From Flavobacterium sp. (GTDB taxonomy: Bacteria > Bacteroidota > Bacteroidia > Flavobacteriales > Flavobacteriaceae): a stretch of DNA of 46,513 nt. Of the stretch, positions 9,199 through 16,129 are shown piece after piece. Each line of letters begins with the position of its first letter. Positions within the stretch are counted from its first letter, which is position 1. Below the pieces are notes generated by a model, which was given only the letters and a program-made list of their open reading frames with translations, was not told the origin of the DNA and ran no database searches. The position numbers were made by a program, and so were the translations under genes. Location of the stretch: contig DNNO01000039.1 in assembly GCA_003497625.1 (NCBI GenBank), positions 26,561 through 73,073 on the forward strand, in the 5' to 3' direction.

Positions 9199-9223
9199 AA
9201 GCCCTTATGTAAAATAAGAGCTT
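9199..9223 (-). terminator. Hairpin between two small membrane genes, partial terminator or RNA stabiliser
   Basis: On the minus strand AAGCTCTTAT and ATAAGGGCTT form a 10-bp stem (one G-U pair) with a 5-nt loop, followed by a short T-rich stretch. It lies between the 71-aa and 64-aa genes and could reduce or partition transcription into the kinase operon. Confidence 0.4.
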
Positions 9224-9247
9224 CTAAGTTAAGTATATTTTTTTTAA

Positions 9248-9463
9248 TTAATCTTCATATTCGTCAGTGATTGCATACCATCCAAAAATAGTTAATCCTG
9301 TAACCACCATTGGTAAAAGTATAAAGAAAACAATAATTCCAAAAACTAAATCATCTTGTTTACCAGAAGTTAATTTGCCTCCAAAAATTCCAATCGAAAA
9401 ATAAGCTATTGCAATTGCTAATGCTATCCAAACGATTCCTAAATATTTTTTTACTGCGTTCAT
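9248..9463 (-). CDS. Small two-helix membrane protein next to MFS transporter
   Basis: The 71-residue protein has two predicted membrane helices (about residues 8-28 and 42-65) and an acidic C-terminal tail ending DEYED. It starts 10 bp after the stop of the MFS transporter gene, so it is in the same transcript. Small proteins of this kind accompany MHS-type transporters in Bacteroidota (I believe DUF6814, from memory). A role as accessory subunit or stability factor of the transporter is inferred from position alone. No catalytic motif is present. Confidence 0.7.
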   Translation of the reverse strand: MNAVKKYLGIVWIALAIAIAYFSIGIFGGKLTSGKQDDLVFGIIVFFILLPMVVTGLTIFGWYAITDEYED

Positions 9464-9473
9464 ATCTTATTTT

Positions 9474-11015
9474 TTAGTCGTGAAGTGTATTAATTTTTCT
9501 GTCAATGTAAATCATTCCAATTACGAAACATATAGCTGCTATTCCTATTGGATACCAAAGTCCTTCCAAGTAAAACTCAACATCTCCTGCTTCTTTAGAA
9601 GTGGTAACAAAATACGTTGAAATTGCAGGCAGTAATCCTCCAAATATACCATTTCCTACGTGATATGGCAATGACATTGAGGTATATCTAATCTTAACCG
9701 GGAACATTTCAACAAGGAATGCAGCAATTGGTCCATAAACCATTGTTACAAAAATCACCTGAATGAAAACCATTAAAACTAAGAACCATCTGTCACTATT
9801 ATTAATCATTTTAGTCACTTTGGTTTCTACTCTGTCTTTTCCTTTGTCATCTACCATTACTTTTCCACTTTCAAAATGGATAGTTTTGATTTCTTCCACG
9901 GTTGTTCCGTCAGTATATGCTTTAGTTGTAGTGTAGATAGAATCCATTTTTGTAGCATCAATTTCTTTTAAAGAAGGAACTACCTTGGTTTTTTCAACAA
10001 TTTCTGTTTTTAATGTTAAATCTGTTGAAGCATACATGGCTCTATAAATTGGGCGATACGCTAAAATAGCAATCAACATACCACTCATCATAATCACTTT
10101 TCTTCCTACTTTATCACTCAACCATCCAAAGAAAACGAAAAATGGCGTTCCTAATAAAAGTGCAATTCCTAATAAGGTATCTACTTGAGAAGAATCAATA
10201 CTTTGTACCGTTTTTAAGAAGTTCATCGCATAGAATTGTCCAGTATACCAAACAACTCCTTGACCCATTGTTGCACCAAATAATGCTAAAAGAACAAACT
10301 TTAAATTGAATTTATTTCCGAAACTTTCTTTTAATGGATTTGTAGATGTTTTTCCTTCAGATTTTGCTTTCGCGAATGCCGGTGATTCATGCATATTTTT
10401 ACGAATCAAGAACGAAACATAAACCATTACGATTGAAACCCAAAACGGTACTCTCCAACCCCACTCATCAAAAGCTTCTTTTGACATTAACCCTTTAGTA
10501 AGTAAGATTACCATTAAAGAGATAAATAAACCTACAGTTGCTGTAGTTTGAATCCAAGAAGTCCAATATCCTTTTTCGTTTTTAGGAGCATGTTCAGCTA
10601 CATAAGTTGCAGCTCCTCCATATTCGCCACCAAGAGCTAAACCTTGAAGTAAACGAAGAATCAATACTAAAACAGGTGCTGCATAACCAATTGTTTCAAA
10701 ACTCGGAATACATCCAATTACAAAAGTTGCTCCTCCCATTAACATTAAAGTTACCATAAAAGTGTACTTTCTTCCAATTAAATCGCCTAATCTACCAAAG
10801 AAAAGGGCTCCAAACGGACGAACTACGAAACCAGCAGCAAACGTTGCTAGTGTAGATAAGAAAGCAGCTGTTGGATTGTCAGAAGGGAAAAATTTAGTAG
10901 ATAATACTACAGCTAAACTTCCGAAGATATAGAAATCGTACCATTCAATCATGGTTCCCATTGAGGAAGCCGAAATAACTTTCCAGATTCCTTTTGATGA
11001 TTTTTTATCGCTCAT
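9474..11015 (-). CDS. MHS-family MFS transporter (ProP/KgtP/ShiA type)
   Basis: This 513-residue, 12-helix permease belongs to the metabolite:H+ symporter branch. TM1 carries GTMIEWYDFYIFG, the TM2-3 loop has the MFS signature GRLGDLIGRK, TM4-5 shows RLLQGLALGGEYGGA and the second half repeats DKVGRK. The branch moves organic acids, shikimate, citrate or betaine by proton symport. An insert of about 75 hydrophilic residues (about 328-405) lies between TM9 and TM10 on the predicted periplasmic side, longer than in ProP. It follows a porin gene after about 20 bp, so the pair could form an outer- plus inner-membrane uptake route. Given prpE/acs downstream, short carboxylates are plausible substrates. 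Confidence 0.9.
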   Translation of the reverse strand: MSDKKSSKGIWKVISASSMGTMIEWYDFYIFGSLAVVLSTKFFPSDNPTAAFLSTLATFAAGFVVRPFGALFFGRLGDLIGRKYTFMVTLMLMGGATFVIGCIPSFETIGYAAPVLVLILRLLQGLALGGEYGGAATYVAEHAPKNEKGYWTSWIQTTATVGLFISLMVILLTKGLMSKEAFDEWGWRVPFWVSIVMVYVSFLIRKNMHESPAFAKAKSEGKTSTNPLKESFGNKFNLKFVLLALFGATMGQGVVWYTGQFYAMNFLKTVQSIDSSQVDTLLGIALLLGTPFFVFFGWLSDKVGRKVIMMSGMLIAILAYRPIYRAMYASTDLTLKTEIVEKTKVVPSLKEIDATKMDSIYTTTKAYTDGTTVEEIKTIHFESGKVMVDDKGKDRVETKVTKMINNSDRWFLVLMVFIQVIFVTMVYGPIAAFLVEMFPVKIRYTSMSLPYHVGNGIFGGLLPAISTYFVTTSKEAGDVEFYLEGLWYPIGIAAICFVIGMIYIDRKINTLHD

Positions 11016-11035
11016 AATTTAATTTTATTAGTTGT

Positions 11036-12412
11036 TTATAAATAGATTTGTAATTGTATGATGAATTCGCCTTTATACTTGTCAATTTTATCAACTGCTG
11101 AGTAAACTGGTCGAGTTGAATATTGCGTAGTAATTTTTGCATGATGACCATCTAAGAAGAAATTAGCACCTAAATCAAATTGACTACTAGCTTTCTCTAA
11201 AGCATCAAAATTTTTGTAGGTATAAGCTCCAAATGGCTGAATTCTTACTTTTGGTTTCTCATTTTTGTTTGGTAACAATACACCAGCTTGTGTGTACCAA
11301 ATGTTTCCTGTTCCTATCATGGCTTGAAGATTTCCTGCTCCTGCTAATGCTGGTGAACCTGAAAATGATGGATCTGCGATACTTTCATTCATAATTCCAA
11401 GATTTCTCAAATAATTTGGTCCGAAATCATAATTATAGAAAACACTGTAAGCAGTAATCGCCATTTTTTTCTCTTTCGCTCCAATTGGCATATCTAAGAA
11501 AACATCTCCAGCAAATAAACTAATTGGATGTTCCTCAATTACTCCGTTTACAGAAGTTTGCGTTCCTTTAGGTGCATTGTAAAAACCAGCTCCAATATTG
11601 AACATTTTTTTAGTTCCTAAATAAGTTCCCACTTTATAAGGCAAAAAGTTAGCTTCTTTATCAAAGAATTGATATTCCACATAACCCGCTTTTGACCATT
11701 GAGTAACATTGTTATTATCTACTGCTCTTGCAATGCTTGCATCAATTACATTTGTTGGTGTTTGATTAGTAGCAAAAGGTTTATTGATACTAAAACGATA
11801 TTCGAATTTGTTGTATTTTCCTTTAGCGAAAATTCCAATTTGTCTCGCAAATTGATCTGAATTTTCAATTAAAGGCCAGTTGAAAATCGGAGCATCAACT
11901 GTTAAATAATTTAAAGTGGAAGACATAGTCATACGAGATAATCCCATGTAATAATGCAATCCAGCTCCAACAGACAAACTAAAAGGTTTTGATTCTTGTG
12001 GTAAAACTACAGCATATTCATTCCACGCATCATGGAAAAATATTCCTGGTTTTTTTCCTGCTCCATATCCGCCTGTATTAGCTGAACCAGAAGCACCACC
12101 ATTAATAAAAGTTTGATTGTTAATTCCTATATGAGTCAAAATCATATAACGTGGAGAAATTTGAGCATAAGCTAATAATCGCAAACGACGTAAGCCAGCG
12201 TCTTCATAAGAAGAAACAGATTCATCTCCAATCATAGAACCTGGATTCAAATCGGTTGAACGAAGCCAAACTTGATTCCATGCAATAAAACGCATGTATT
12301 TGCTTCCTTCTGGATTTAAGTTAAATTTTAAACCTCCACCGTAATCAGGTGAACCCTGAGCAGATACTAGCAGAGATAAAAATAATCCTGAAATAGTTAG
12401 TAATTTTTTCAT
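11036..12412 (-). CDS. Outer-membrane porin-like beta-barrel protein
   Basis: The chosen start gives 458 residues beginning MKKLLTISGLFLSLLVSAQG, a clear signal peptide. The frame is open 39 bp further upstream but that would place hydrophilic residues before the signal. The mature part has alternating amphipathic beta strands, many aromatic and glycine residues and a C-terminal strand ending IQLQIYL, typical of an outer-membrane barrel. Its position directly ahead of the MHS transporter suggests it admits the transporter's substrate across the outer membrane. The operon promoter upstream carries the same element as acs and prpE. The specific porin family cannot be named. Confidence 0.85.
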   Translation of the reverse strand: MKKLLTISGLFLSLLVSAQGSPDYGGGLKFNLNPEGSKYMRFIAWNQVWLRSTDLNPGSMIGDESVSSYEDAGLRRLRLLAYAQISPRYMILTHIGINNQTFINGGASGSANTGGYGAGKKPGIFFHDAWNEYAVVLPQESKPFSLSVGAGLHYYMGLSRMTMSSTLNYLTVDAPIFNWPLIENSDQFARQIGIFAKGKYNKFEYRFSINKPFATNQTPTNVIDASIARAVDNNNVTQWSKAGYVEYQFFDKEANFLPYKVGTYLGTKKMFNIGAGFYNAPKGTQTSVNGVIEEHPISLFAGDVFLDMPIGAKEKKMAITAYSVFYNYDFGPNYLRNLGIMNESIADPSFSGSPALAGAGNLQAMIGTGNIWYTQAGVLLPNKNEKPKVRIQPFGAYTYKNFDALEKASSQFDLGANFFLDGHHAKITTQYSTRPVYSAVDKIDKYKGEFIIQLQIYL

Positions 12413-12455
12413 AATTAAAATTTGGTTAGTTGGGCATTTCTGCAGGACCAAATTC

Positions 12456-12509
12456 TAAAATTATGTTAACGAAAAAAATTACAGTATATATTTTTGTAAA
12501 AAAGTATAG
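12456..12509 (-). promoter_or_regulatory. Predicted porin-operon promoter with shared upstream element
   Basis: On the minus strand CTATACTTTTTTACAA (12509 to 12494) is followed by exactly 30 bp and then TAATTTTA (12463 to 12456), 43 bp before the porin ATG. The upstream element resembles the acs and prpE copies with a 1-nt gap, and the box again fits TAnnTTTA. The element begins just downstream of the stop codon of the InsA-like gene. Confidence 0.5.
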
Positions 12510-12929
12510 CTAATCTTTAAAACGCTCCCATTTTATTAACATAAACTTATCTCCAAGTTCTGTAATTATCATACCTGCACCCGATAATTGGTCTTTGTTT
12601 TGAAGGAATTCAACCAATTCATTATGCTTAAAAATCTTATAGGTTGGATGGTAATTAGGATGTGGTGGTTTCTTGATTTTAAACTCTTTTACCCAATTAC
12701 TAATAGAAACGTGTGAAACGCCAATAATACGTTCAATTTCTCTAAAGCTTAAACCTTCTAAATACAATTGCAAAGCCTTAGTTACATAGTAATCATCTAT
12801 CTTTTTTCCTAATTTATTGACAGTGAAGTAATAATTACATGATTTACATAAATAGCGCTGTCTGTCTTTGATGATGCCACTTTTAACGATATTGTCGCTT
12901 TGACACTTTGGACAGGATAAAATCTCCAT
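12510..12929 (-). CDS. InsA-like zinc-ribbon/HTH DNA-binding protein, likely domesticated transposase relative
   Basis: The 139-residue protein begins with a zinc ribbon (CPKC at residues 5-8, CKSC near 28-31) as in the N-terminal half of IS1 InsA and related transposases. A helix-turn-helix follows (about residues 57-82, EGLSFREIERIIGVSHVSIS), then a unique C-terminal segment of about 55 residues. No DDE catalytic partner (InsB) follows and no terminal repeats flank it. It lies directly upstream of the porin/MFS/kinase operon in the same direction and is divergent from the aromatic operon. The best guess is a transcription factor for one or both. Its C-terminal part might sense a ligand, but this is not shown. 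Confidence 0.8.
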   Translation of the reverse strand: MEILSCPKCQSDNIVKSGIIKDRQRYLCKSCNYYFTVNKLGKKIDDYYVTKALQLYLEGLSFREIERIIGVSHVSISNWVKEFKIKKPPHPNYHPTYKIFKHNELVEFLQNKDQLSGAGMIITELGDKFMLIKWERFKD

Positions 12930-12938
12930 ATATATAAT

Positions 12939-12972
12939 TTTTGCATAAATATACTAATTTTGCAAAATATAC
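12939..12972. repeat. Direct repeat in the promoter of the InsA-like gene
   Basis: Two copies of TTTTGCA(T)AAATATAC occur at 12939-12954 and 12958-12972, 19 bp apart, 10 bp upstream of the gene's ATG. A minus-strand -7-like box TATATTTA (12953 to 12946) lies inside the first copy, so a protein bound here would block or modulate this promoter. Autoregulation is an inference. Confidence 0.4.
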
Positions 12973-13036
12973 AAAAAATAATATCATAAAAATTTCAATT
13001 CATTTTTTTACTTCTTTCAATTTTTAGGTTTTAAAA

Positions 13037-13050
13037 TTGTGAATAGTATA
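13037..13050 (-). promoter_or_regulatory. Additional candidate copy of the shared element (site D)
   Basis: The minus strand reads TATACTATTCACAA, close to the porin copy CTATACTTTTTTACAA. It lies in the divergent region between the InsA-like gene and the flavin reductase. No TAnnTTTA box is found 30 bp downstream, so it may be an operator of a different layout or chance in AT-rich DNA. Confidence 0.25.
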
Positions 13051-13110
13051 ATTTTAGTTACAATTCGGTATATTTTTAATTTTGACTAAATGAAAAAAAA
13101 TGCATTTTTG

Positions 13111-13126
13111 TTATGAAATAGTATAG
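13111..13126 (-). promoter_or_regulatory. Additional candidate copy of the shared element (site C)
   Basis: The minus strand reads CTATACTATTTCATAA. It shares the first 11 bases with the acs/prpE element after removing one base. It sits 35 bp upstream of the first gene of the aromatic operon. No matching -7 box is present at the 30-bp distance. Confidence 0.28.
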
Positions 13127-13161
13127 TTATTTTATTTAATTTGTAGAAACAACACTAAACC

Positions 13162-13767
13162 ATGCAATTCGACATACAAAATACTGAATCTTCTGCTCTA
13201 TACAAGCTTTTAACAGGAACAGTAATTCCAAGACCAATTGGCTGGATTTCTACAATTGATGCAGAAGGAATAAATAACCTTGCTCCTTTTTCTTTCTTTA
13301 ATGTTGTGAGTGAAGATCCACCACATGTAATGTTTTCAACCGTTCGAACAGGAAATAAAAACAAAGACACCTTAAATAATATATTAGACAACAAACAATT
13401 CGTTGTCAATTTAGTTACTGAAGAAGTTGTAGAACAAATGAATACCACTTCTCAAAGTGTGGCTTCTGATATAGATGAATTTGAATTAGCTGGAGTTACT
13501 CCTATTGATGCTGTTTACATCAAACCAAAACGTGTCAAAGAAAGCTTGGTCCATTTTGAATGTGAAATGGTACATCATTATTTCATTGAAAATCATCAAA
13601 ATGGTGGTGCTTGCATTATCATTGGTAAAATCATAACCATGCATATTGACGATTCCATTGTAATGGAAAATCACAGAATCAACTTAGATACATACAAACC
13701 TGTTGCCCGTTTAGCAGGATCGAATTATAGTAAATTAGGAGAAATTTTCTCAATTAAAAGACAATAA
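13162..13767 (+). CDS. Flavin reductase family protein (DIM6/NtaB type)
   Basis: The 201-residue protein has the FMN-binding split-barrel signature: TGTVIPRPIGWIST near residues 18-31, then NLAPFSFFN and STVRTGNKNKDTLNNI. Relatives reduce FMN or FAD with NAD(P)H, or use bound flavin in reductive or oxygenase steps. It is the first gene of a plus-strand operon for CoA-dependent aromatic degradation, 55 bp before the flavin monooxygenase/OYE gene. It could supply reduced flavin or act on an intermediate. Since the fused monooxygenase normally uses NAD(P)H itself, this gene's exact step is open. The ATG follows a -7-like TTAATTTG (13136-13143), one base from consensus. Confidence 0.85.
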   Translation: MQFDIQNTESSALYKLLTGTVIPRPIGWISTIDAEGINNLAPFSFFNVVSEDPPHVMFSTVRTGNKNKDTLNNILDNKQFVVNLVTEEVVEQMNTTSQSVASDIDEFELAGVTPIDAVYIKPKRVKESLVHFECEMVHHYFIENHQNGGACIIIGKIITMHIDDSIVMENHRINLDTYKPVARLAGSNYSKLGEIFSIKRQ

Positions 13768-13779
13768 AATTAACATAGT

Positions 13780-13815
13780 AAAGACAATATCTTAGTGTCT
13801 TTGCGCCTTTGCGAG
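13780..13815 (+). repeat. Hairpin and CTTAGTG/CTTTGCG periodic repeat in leader of the monooxygenase gene
   Basis: A 7-bp stem AAAGACA/TGTCTTT (13780-13802) overlaps a run of 8-bp degenerate units, CTTAGTGT, CTTTGCGC, CTTTGCGA, ending just before the ATG at 13823. The same type of unit occurs at 18163-18200. Confidence 0.5.
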
Positions 13816-13822
13816 CAACAAA

Positions 13823-16120
13823 ATGAAAATAACAGTTATAGGTGGTGGTCCAGGCGGACTTTACTTTTCGATATTAACCAAAAAAGCAATGCCTCATTGC
13901 CAAATCGATATTTACGAACGCAACAAACCCGACGATAGTTTTGGTTTTGGAGTAGTTTTTTCAGACGAAACTTTAGGCGAGTTCTTAAAGCGCGACATGC
14001 AATCGTATGAATTAATTCGTAGCAAATTTGCGTATTGGGACGATATTATTGTAGCTCGTGATGGCGAGTCAGTAAACATTGCTGGAAATGGTTTTTGCGG
14101 TTGTTCAAGAAAAACATTGTTGCAATTATTACAACAAAGATGTATCGAAGAAGGCGTAAATCTTCATTTCGAGCAAAATGTAGATGATTTATCTCGATTT
14201 GCGGATTCGGATATCATATTAGCTTCTGACGGAATTGCAAGTGCTATTAGAACACAATACCAAAAAGAATTCAGAACCAAAATCGAATTAAAGAAAAACC
14301 GATTTGTTTGGTTAGGCTCTACAAAACCGCTAGATGCTTTCACTTATTTCTTTAGAAGTACGCCTCACGGAACTATAGTTGCTCATAGCTATCAATATGA
14401 AGAAGGTATGAGTACATGGATTTTTGAATGTTCAGATGAAACGTGGCAAAAACACGGCTTTGAAGTCACGAATGAAGAAGATACGATGATCAAAATCGCT
14501 GAAATCTTCAAAGAAGAATTAGATGGACATCGTTTGATTTCAAATAAATCGCATTGGCGCCAGTTTCCGCATGTAACCAATGAAAAATGGAGTCATAATA
14601 ATATTGTTTTACTAGGCGATGCCAAAGCTACAGCCCACTACTCTATTGGTTCAGGAACAAAATTAGCTATGGATTGTGCTATCGGATTATCGGATGCCGT
14701 AATTGCGAATCCAAACAACGTTCAAGCGGCTTTCGAACAATACGATAAAACCAGAAGAAATACAGTAGAAATGATTCAGTATGCTGCAATCGTTTCTTTA
14801 GATTGGTTCGAAAATATGGACCGTCACATGCAACATCCATTCCAACAATTTGCGTTTGGATGCATGACACGTTCTAAAAAAGTAACGTATGAGAATTTAC
14901 GTTTGAGAGATAGTTCATTTACAGATAAGGTATTGAACGAATTTTTAGAAACTTTCAACTCCAAACTCCAAACTCCAAACTCTGCAGCCTTCACTCCATT
15001 CAAATTAAGAGAACTAGAACTTCCAAACCGCATCGTTATGGCGCCAATGGGACAATATTCTGCAACAGAAGGATTAGTTTCCGATTGGCATTTAGTGCAT
15101 TACGGAAGTCGTGCTACTGGTGGAGTTGGATTAATTATCACTGAAATGACCGCCATTTCTGAAACTGGAAGAATTACAGAAGGTTGTGCCGGAATTTACA
15201 ATGCAGAACAAATAAACCAATGGAAAAAGATTACGGATTTCATTCATAATAATACCGATACAAAAATCGGAATCCAATTAGGACATTCCGGAAGAAAAGG
15301 CGCAACTAAAAAACCTTGGGAAGGCAACGGACCCATGGAAACGCCTTGGAATTTAATTTCCGCATCTTCTATTCCATTCAATGACAATTTCACCACTCCA
15401 AAAGAAATGACTTTGGAAGATATGGAAGAAATCAAATCACAATTCATTCAAGCGACCAAAAACGCAGACGAAGCTGGATTTGATATGATTGAATTGCAAG
15501 CGCATCACGGTTTTTTATTAGCTTCTTTTTTATCGCCATTAACTAACATTCGTACCGATGAATTTGGTGGAAGTATCGAAAACCGTTTGAAATATCCATT
15601 AGAAGTATTTAAAGCAATTCGTGAATTATTCCCATCTGAAAAACCTATTTCAGTTCGAATTTCAGCTACTGATTGGGCAGAAAACGGAATTTCGGAACAA
15701 GAAGTGATCACTATCGCAACTGCTTTTAAAGCTGTTGGAGCTGACATAATTAATGTTTCAACAGGAAATACTGTCTCAGGTCAAAAACCACAAACAGGTA
15801 GAATGTGGCAAACACCTTTTTCAGATGCTGTTCGAAATACAGTTCATATTCCAACCATAATCGCTGGCTATATTCAAGATATCGACCAAATTAATACGAT
15901 TCTTTTAAACGGTAGAGCAGATTTAGTCGCTTTAGGAAGACCTTTGTTGTTGGATGCTAATTTCGTTAGAAATGCACAAGCTTACGAACAAATTCAAGCG
16001 AATGATATCCCAAATCCATATAAAATGGGAATTTCGCATTTGTATCCTTTAAAAGCTTCGGAAAGAAAACAAATCGAAGGCATGAAAAAAGCGTTGAAAC
16101 CGAAAAGTAATAAGAAGTAA
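13823..16120 (+). CDS. Bifunctional aryl-CoA 5-hydroxylase / Old Yellow Enzyme-type reductase
   Basis: The 765-residue fusion has an FAD monooxygenase (residues 1 to about 375; Rossmann motif GGGPGG at 7-12; GD motif LLGDAKATAHYSIGSG) joined to a YqjM/OYE-type domain (about 389-765; QLGHSGRKG, ELQAHHGFLL, FGGSIENR). Length and order match salicylyl-CoA 5-hydroxylase/oxidoreductase and 2-aminobenzoyl-CoA monooxygenase/reductase, which hydroxylate the CoA thioester at C5. With a CoA ligase, thioesterase and gentisate-dioxygenase-like gene downstream, it should make gentisyl-CoA or 5-hydroxyanthraniloyl-CoA. The inter-domain linker is encoded by heptanucleotide repeats. Whether the OYE domain is active in this pathway is unclear. 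Confidence 0.9.
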   Translation: MKITVIGGGPGGLYFSILTKKAMPHCQIDIYERNKPDDSFGFGVVFSDETLGEFLKRDMQSYELIRSKFAYWDDIIVARDGESVNIAGNGFCGCSRKTLLQLLQQRCIEEGVNLHFEQNVDDLSRFADSDIILASDGIASAIRTQYQKEFRTKIELKKNRFVWLGSTKPLDAFTYFFRSTPHGTIVAHSYQYEEGMSTWIFECSDETWQKHGFEVTNEEDTMIKIAEIFKEELDGHRLISNKSHWRQFPHVTNEKWSHNNIVLLGDAKATAHYSIGSGTKLAMDCAIGLSDAVIANPNNVQAAFEQYDKTRRNTVEMIQYAAIVSLDWFENMDRHMQHPFQQFAFGCMTRSKKVTYENLRLRDSSFTDKVLNEFLETFNSKLQTPNSAAFTPFKLRELELPNRIVMAPMGQYSATEGLVSDWHLVHYGSRATGGVGLIITEMTAISETGRITEGCAGIYNAEQINQWKKITDFIHNNTDTKIGIQLGHSGRKGATKKPWEGNGPMETPWNLISASSIPFNDNFTTPKEMTLEDMEEIKSQFIQATKNADEAGFDMIELQAHHGFLLASFLSPLTNIRTDEFGGSIENRLKYPLEVFKAIRELFPSEKPISVRISATDWAENGISEQEVITIATAFKAVGADIINVSTGNTVSGQKPQTGRMWQTPFSDAVRNTVHIPTIIAGYIQDIDQINTILLNGRADLVALGRPLLLDANFVRNAQAYEQIQANDIPNPYKMGISHLYPLKASERKQIEGMKKALKPKSNKK
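14957..14984 (+). repeat. Heptanucleotide tandem repeat in the inter-domain linker
   Basis: Three perfect copies of AACTCCA and a fourth AACTCTG lie in tandem, inside the coding sequence between the hydroxylase and reductase domains. The unit length is not a multiple of three, so gain or loss of one copy would shift the frame and separate the two activities. Confidence 0.85.
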
Positions 16121-16129
16121 TTAAGGATT

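Noticed and set aside
12413-12451. Longer start for the porin gene
   Set aside because: The extra residues would precede the signal peptide, which begins perfectly at the ATG at 12412.
12510-12929. Active IS1-type insertion sequence
   Set aside because: Only the InsA-like part is present, with no transposase catalytic gene, no flanking inverted repeats and no target duplication seen. It is better read as a stand-alone DNA-binding protein.
13136-13143. TTAATTTG as firm promoter of the aromatic operon
   Set aside because: It differs from TAnnTTTG at a key base and lacks a -33 element at the usual spacing, so it was only mentioned and not listed as a feature.
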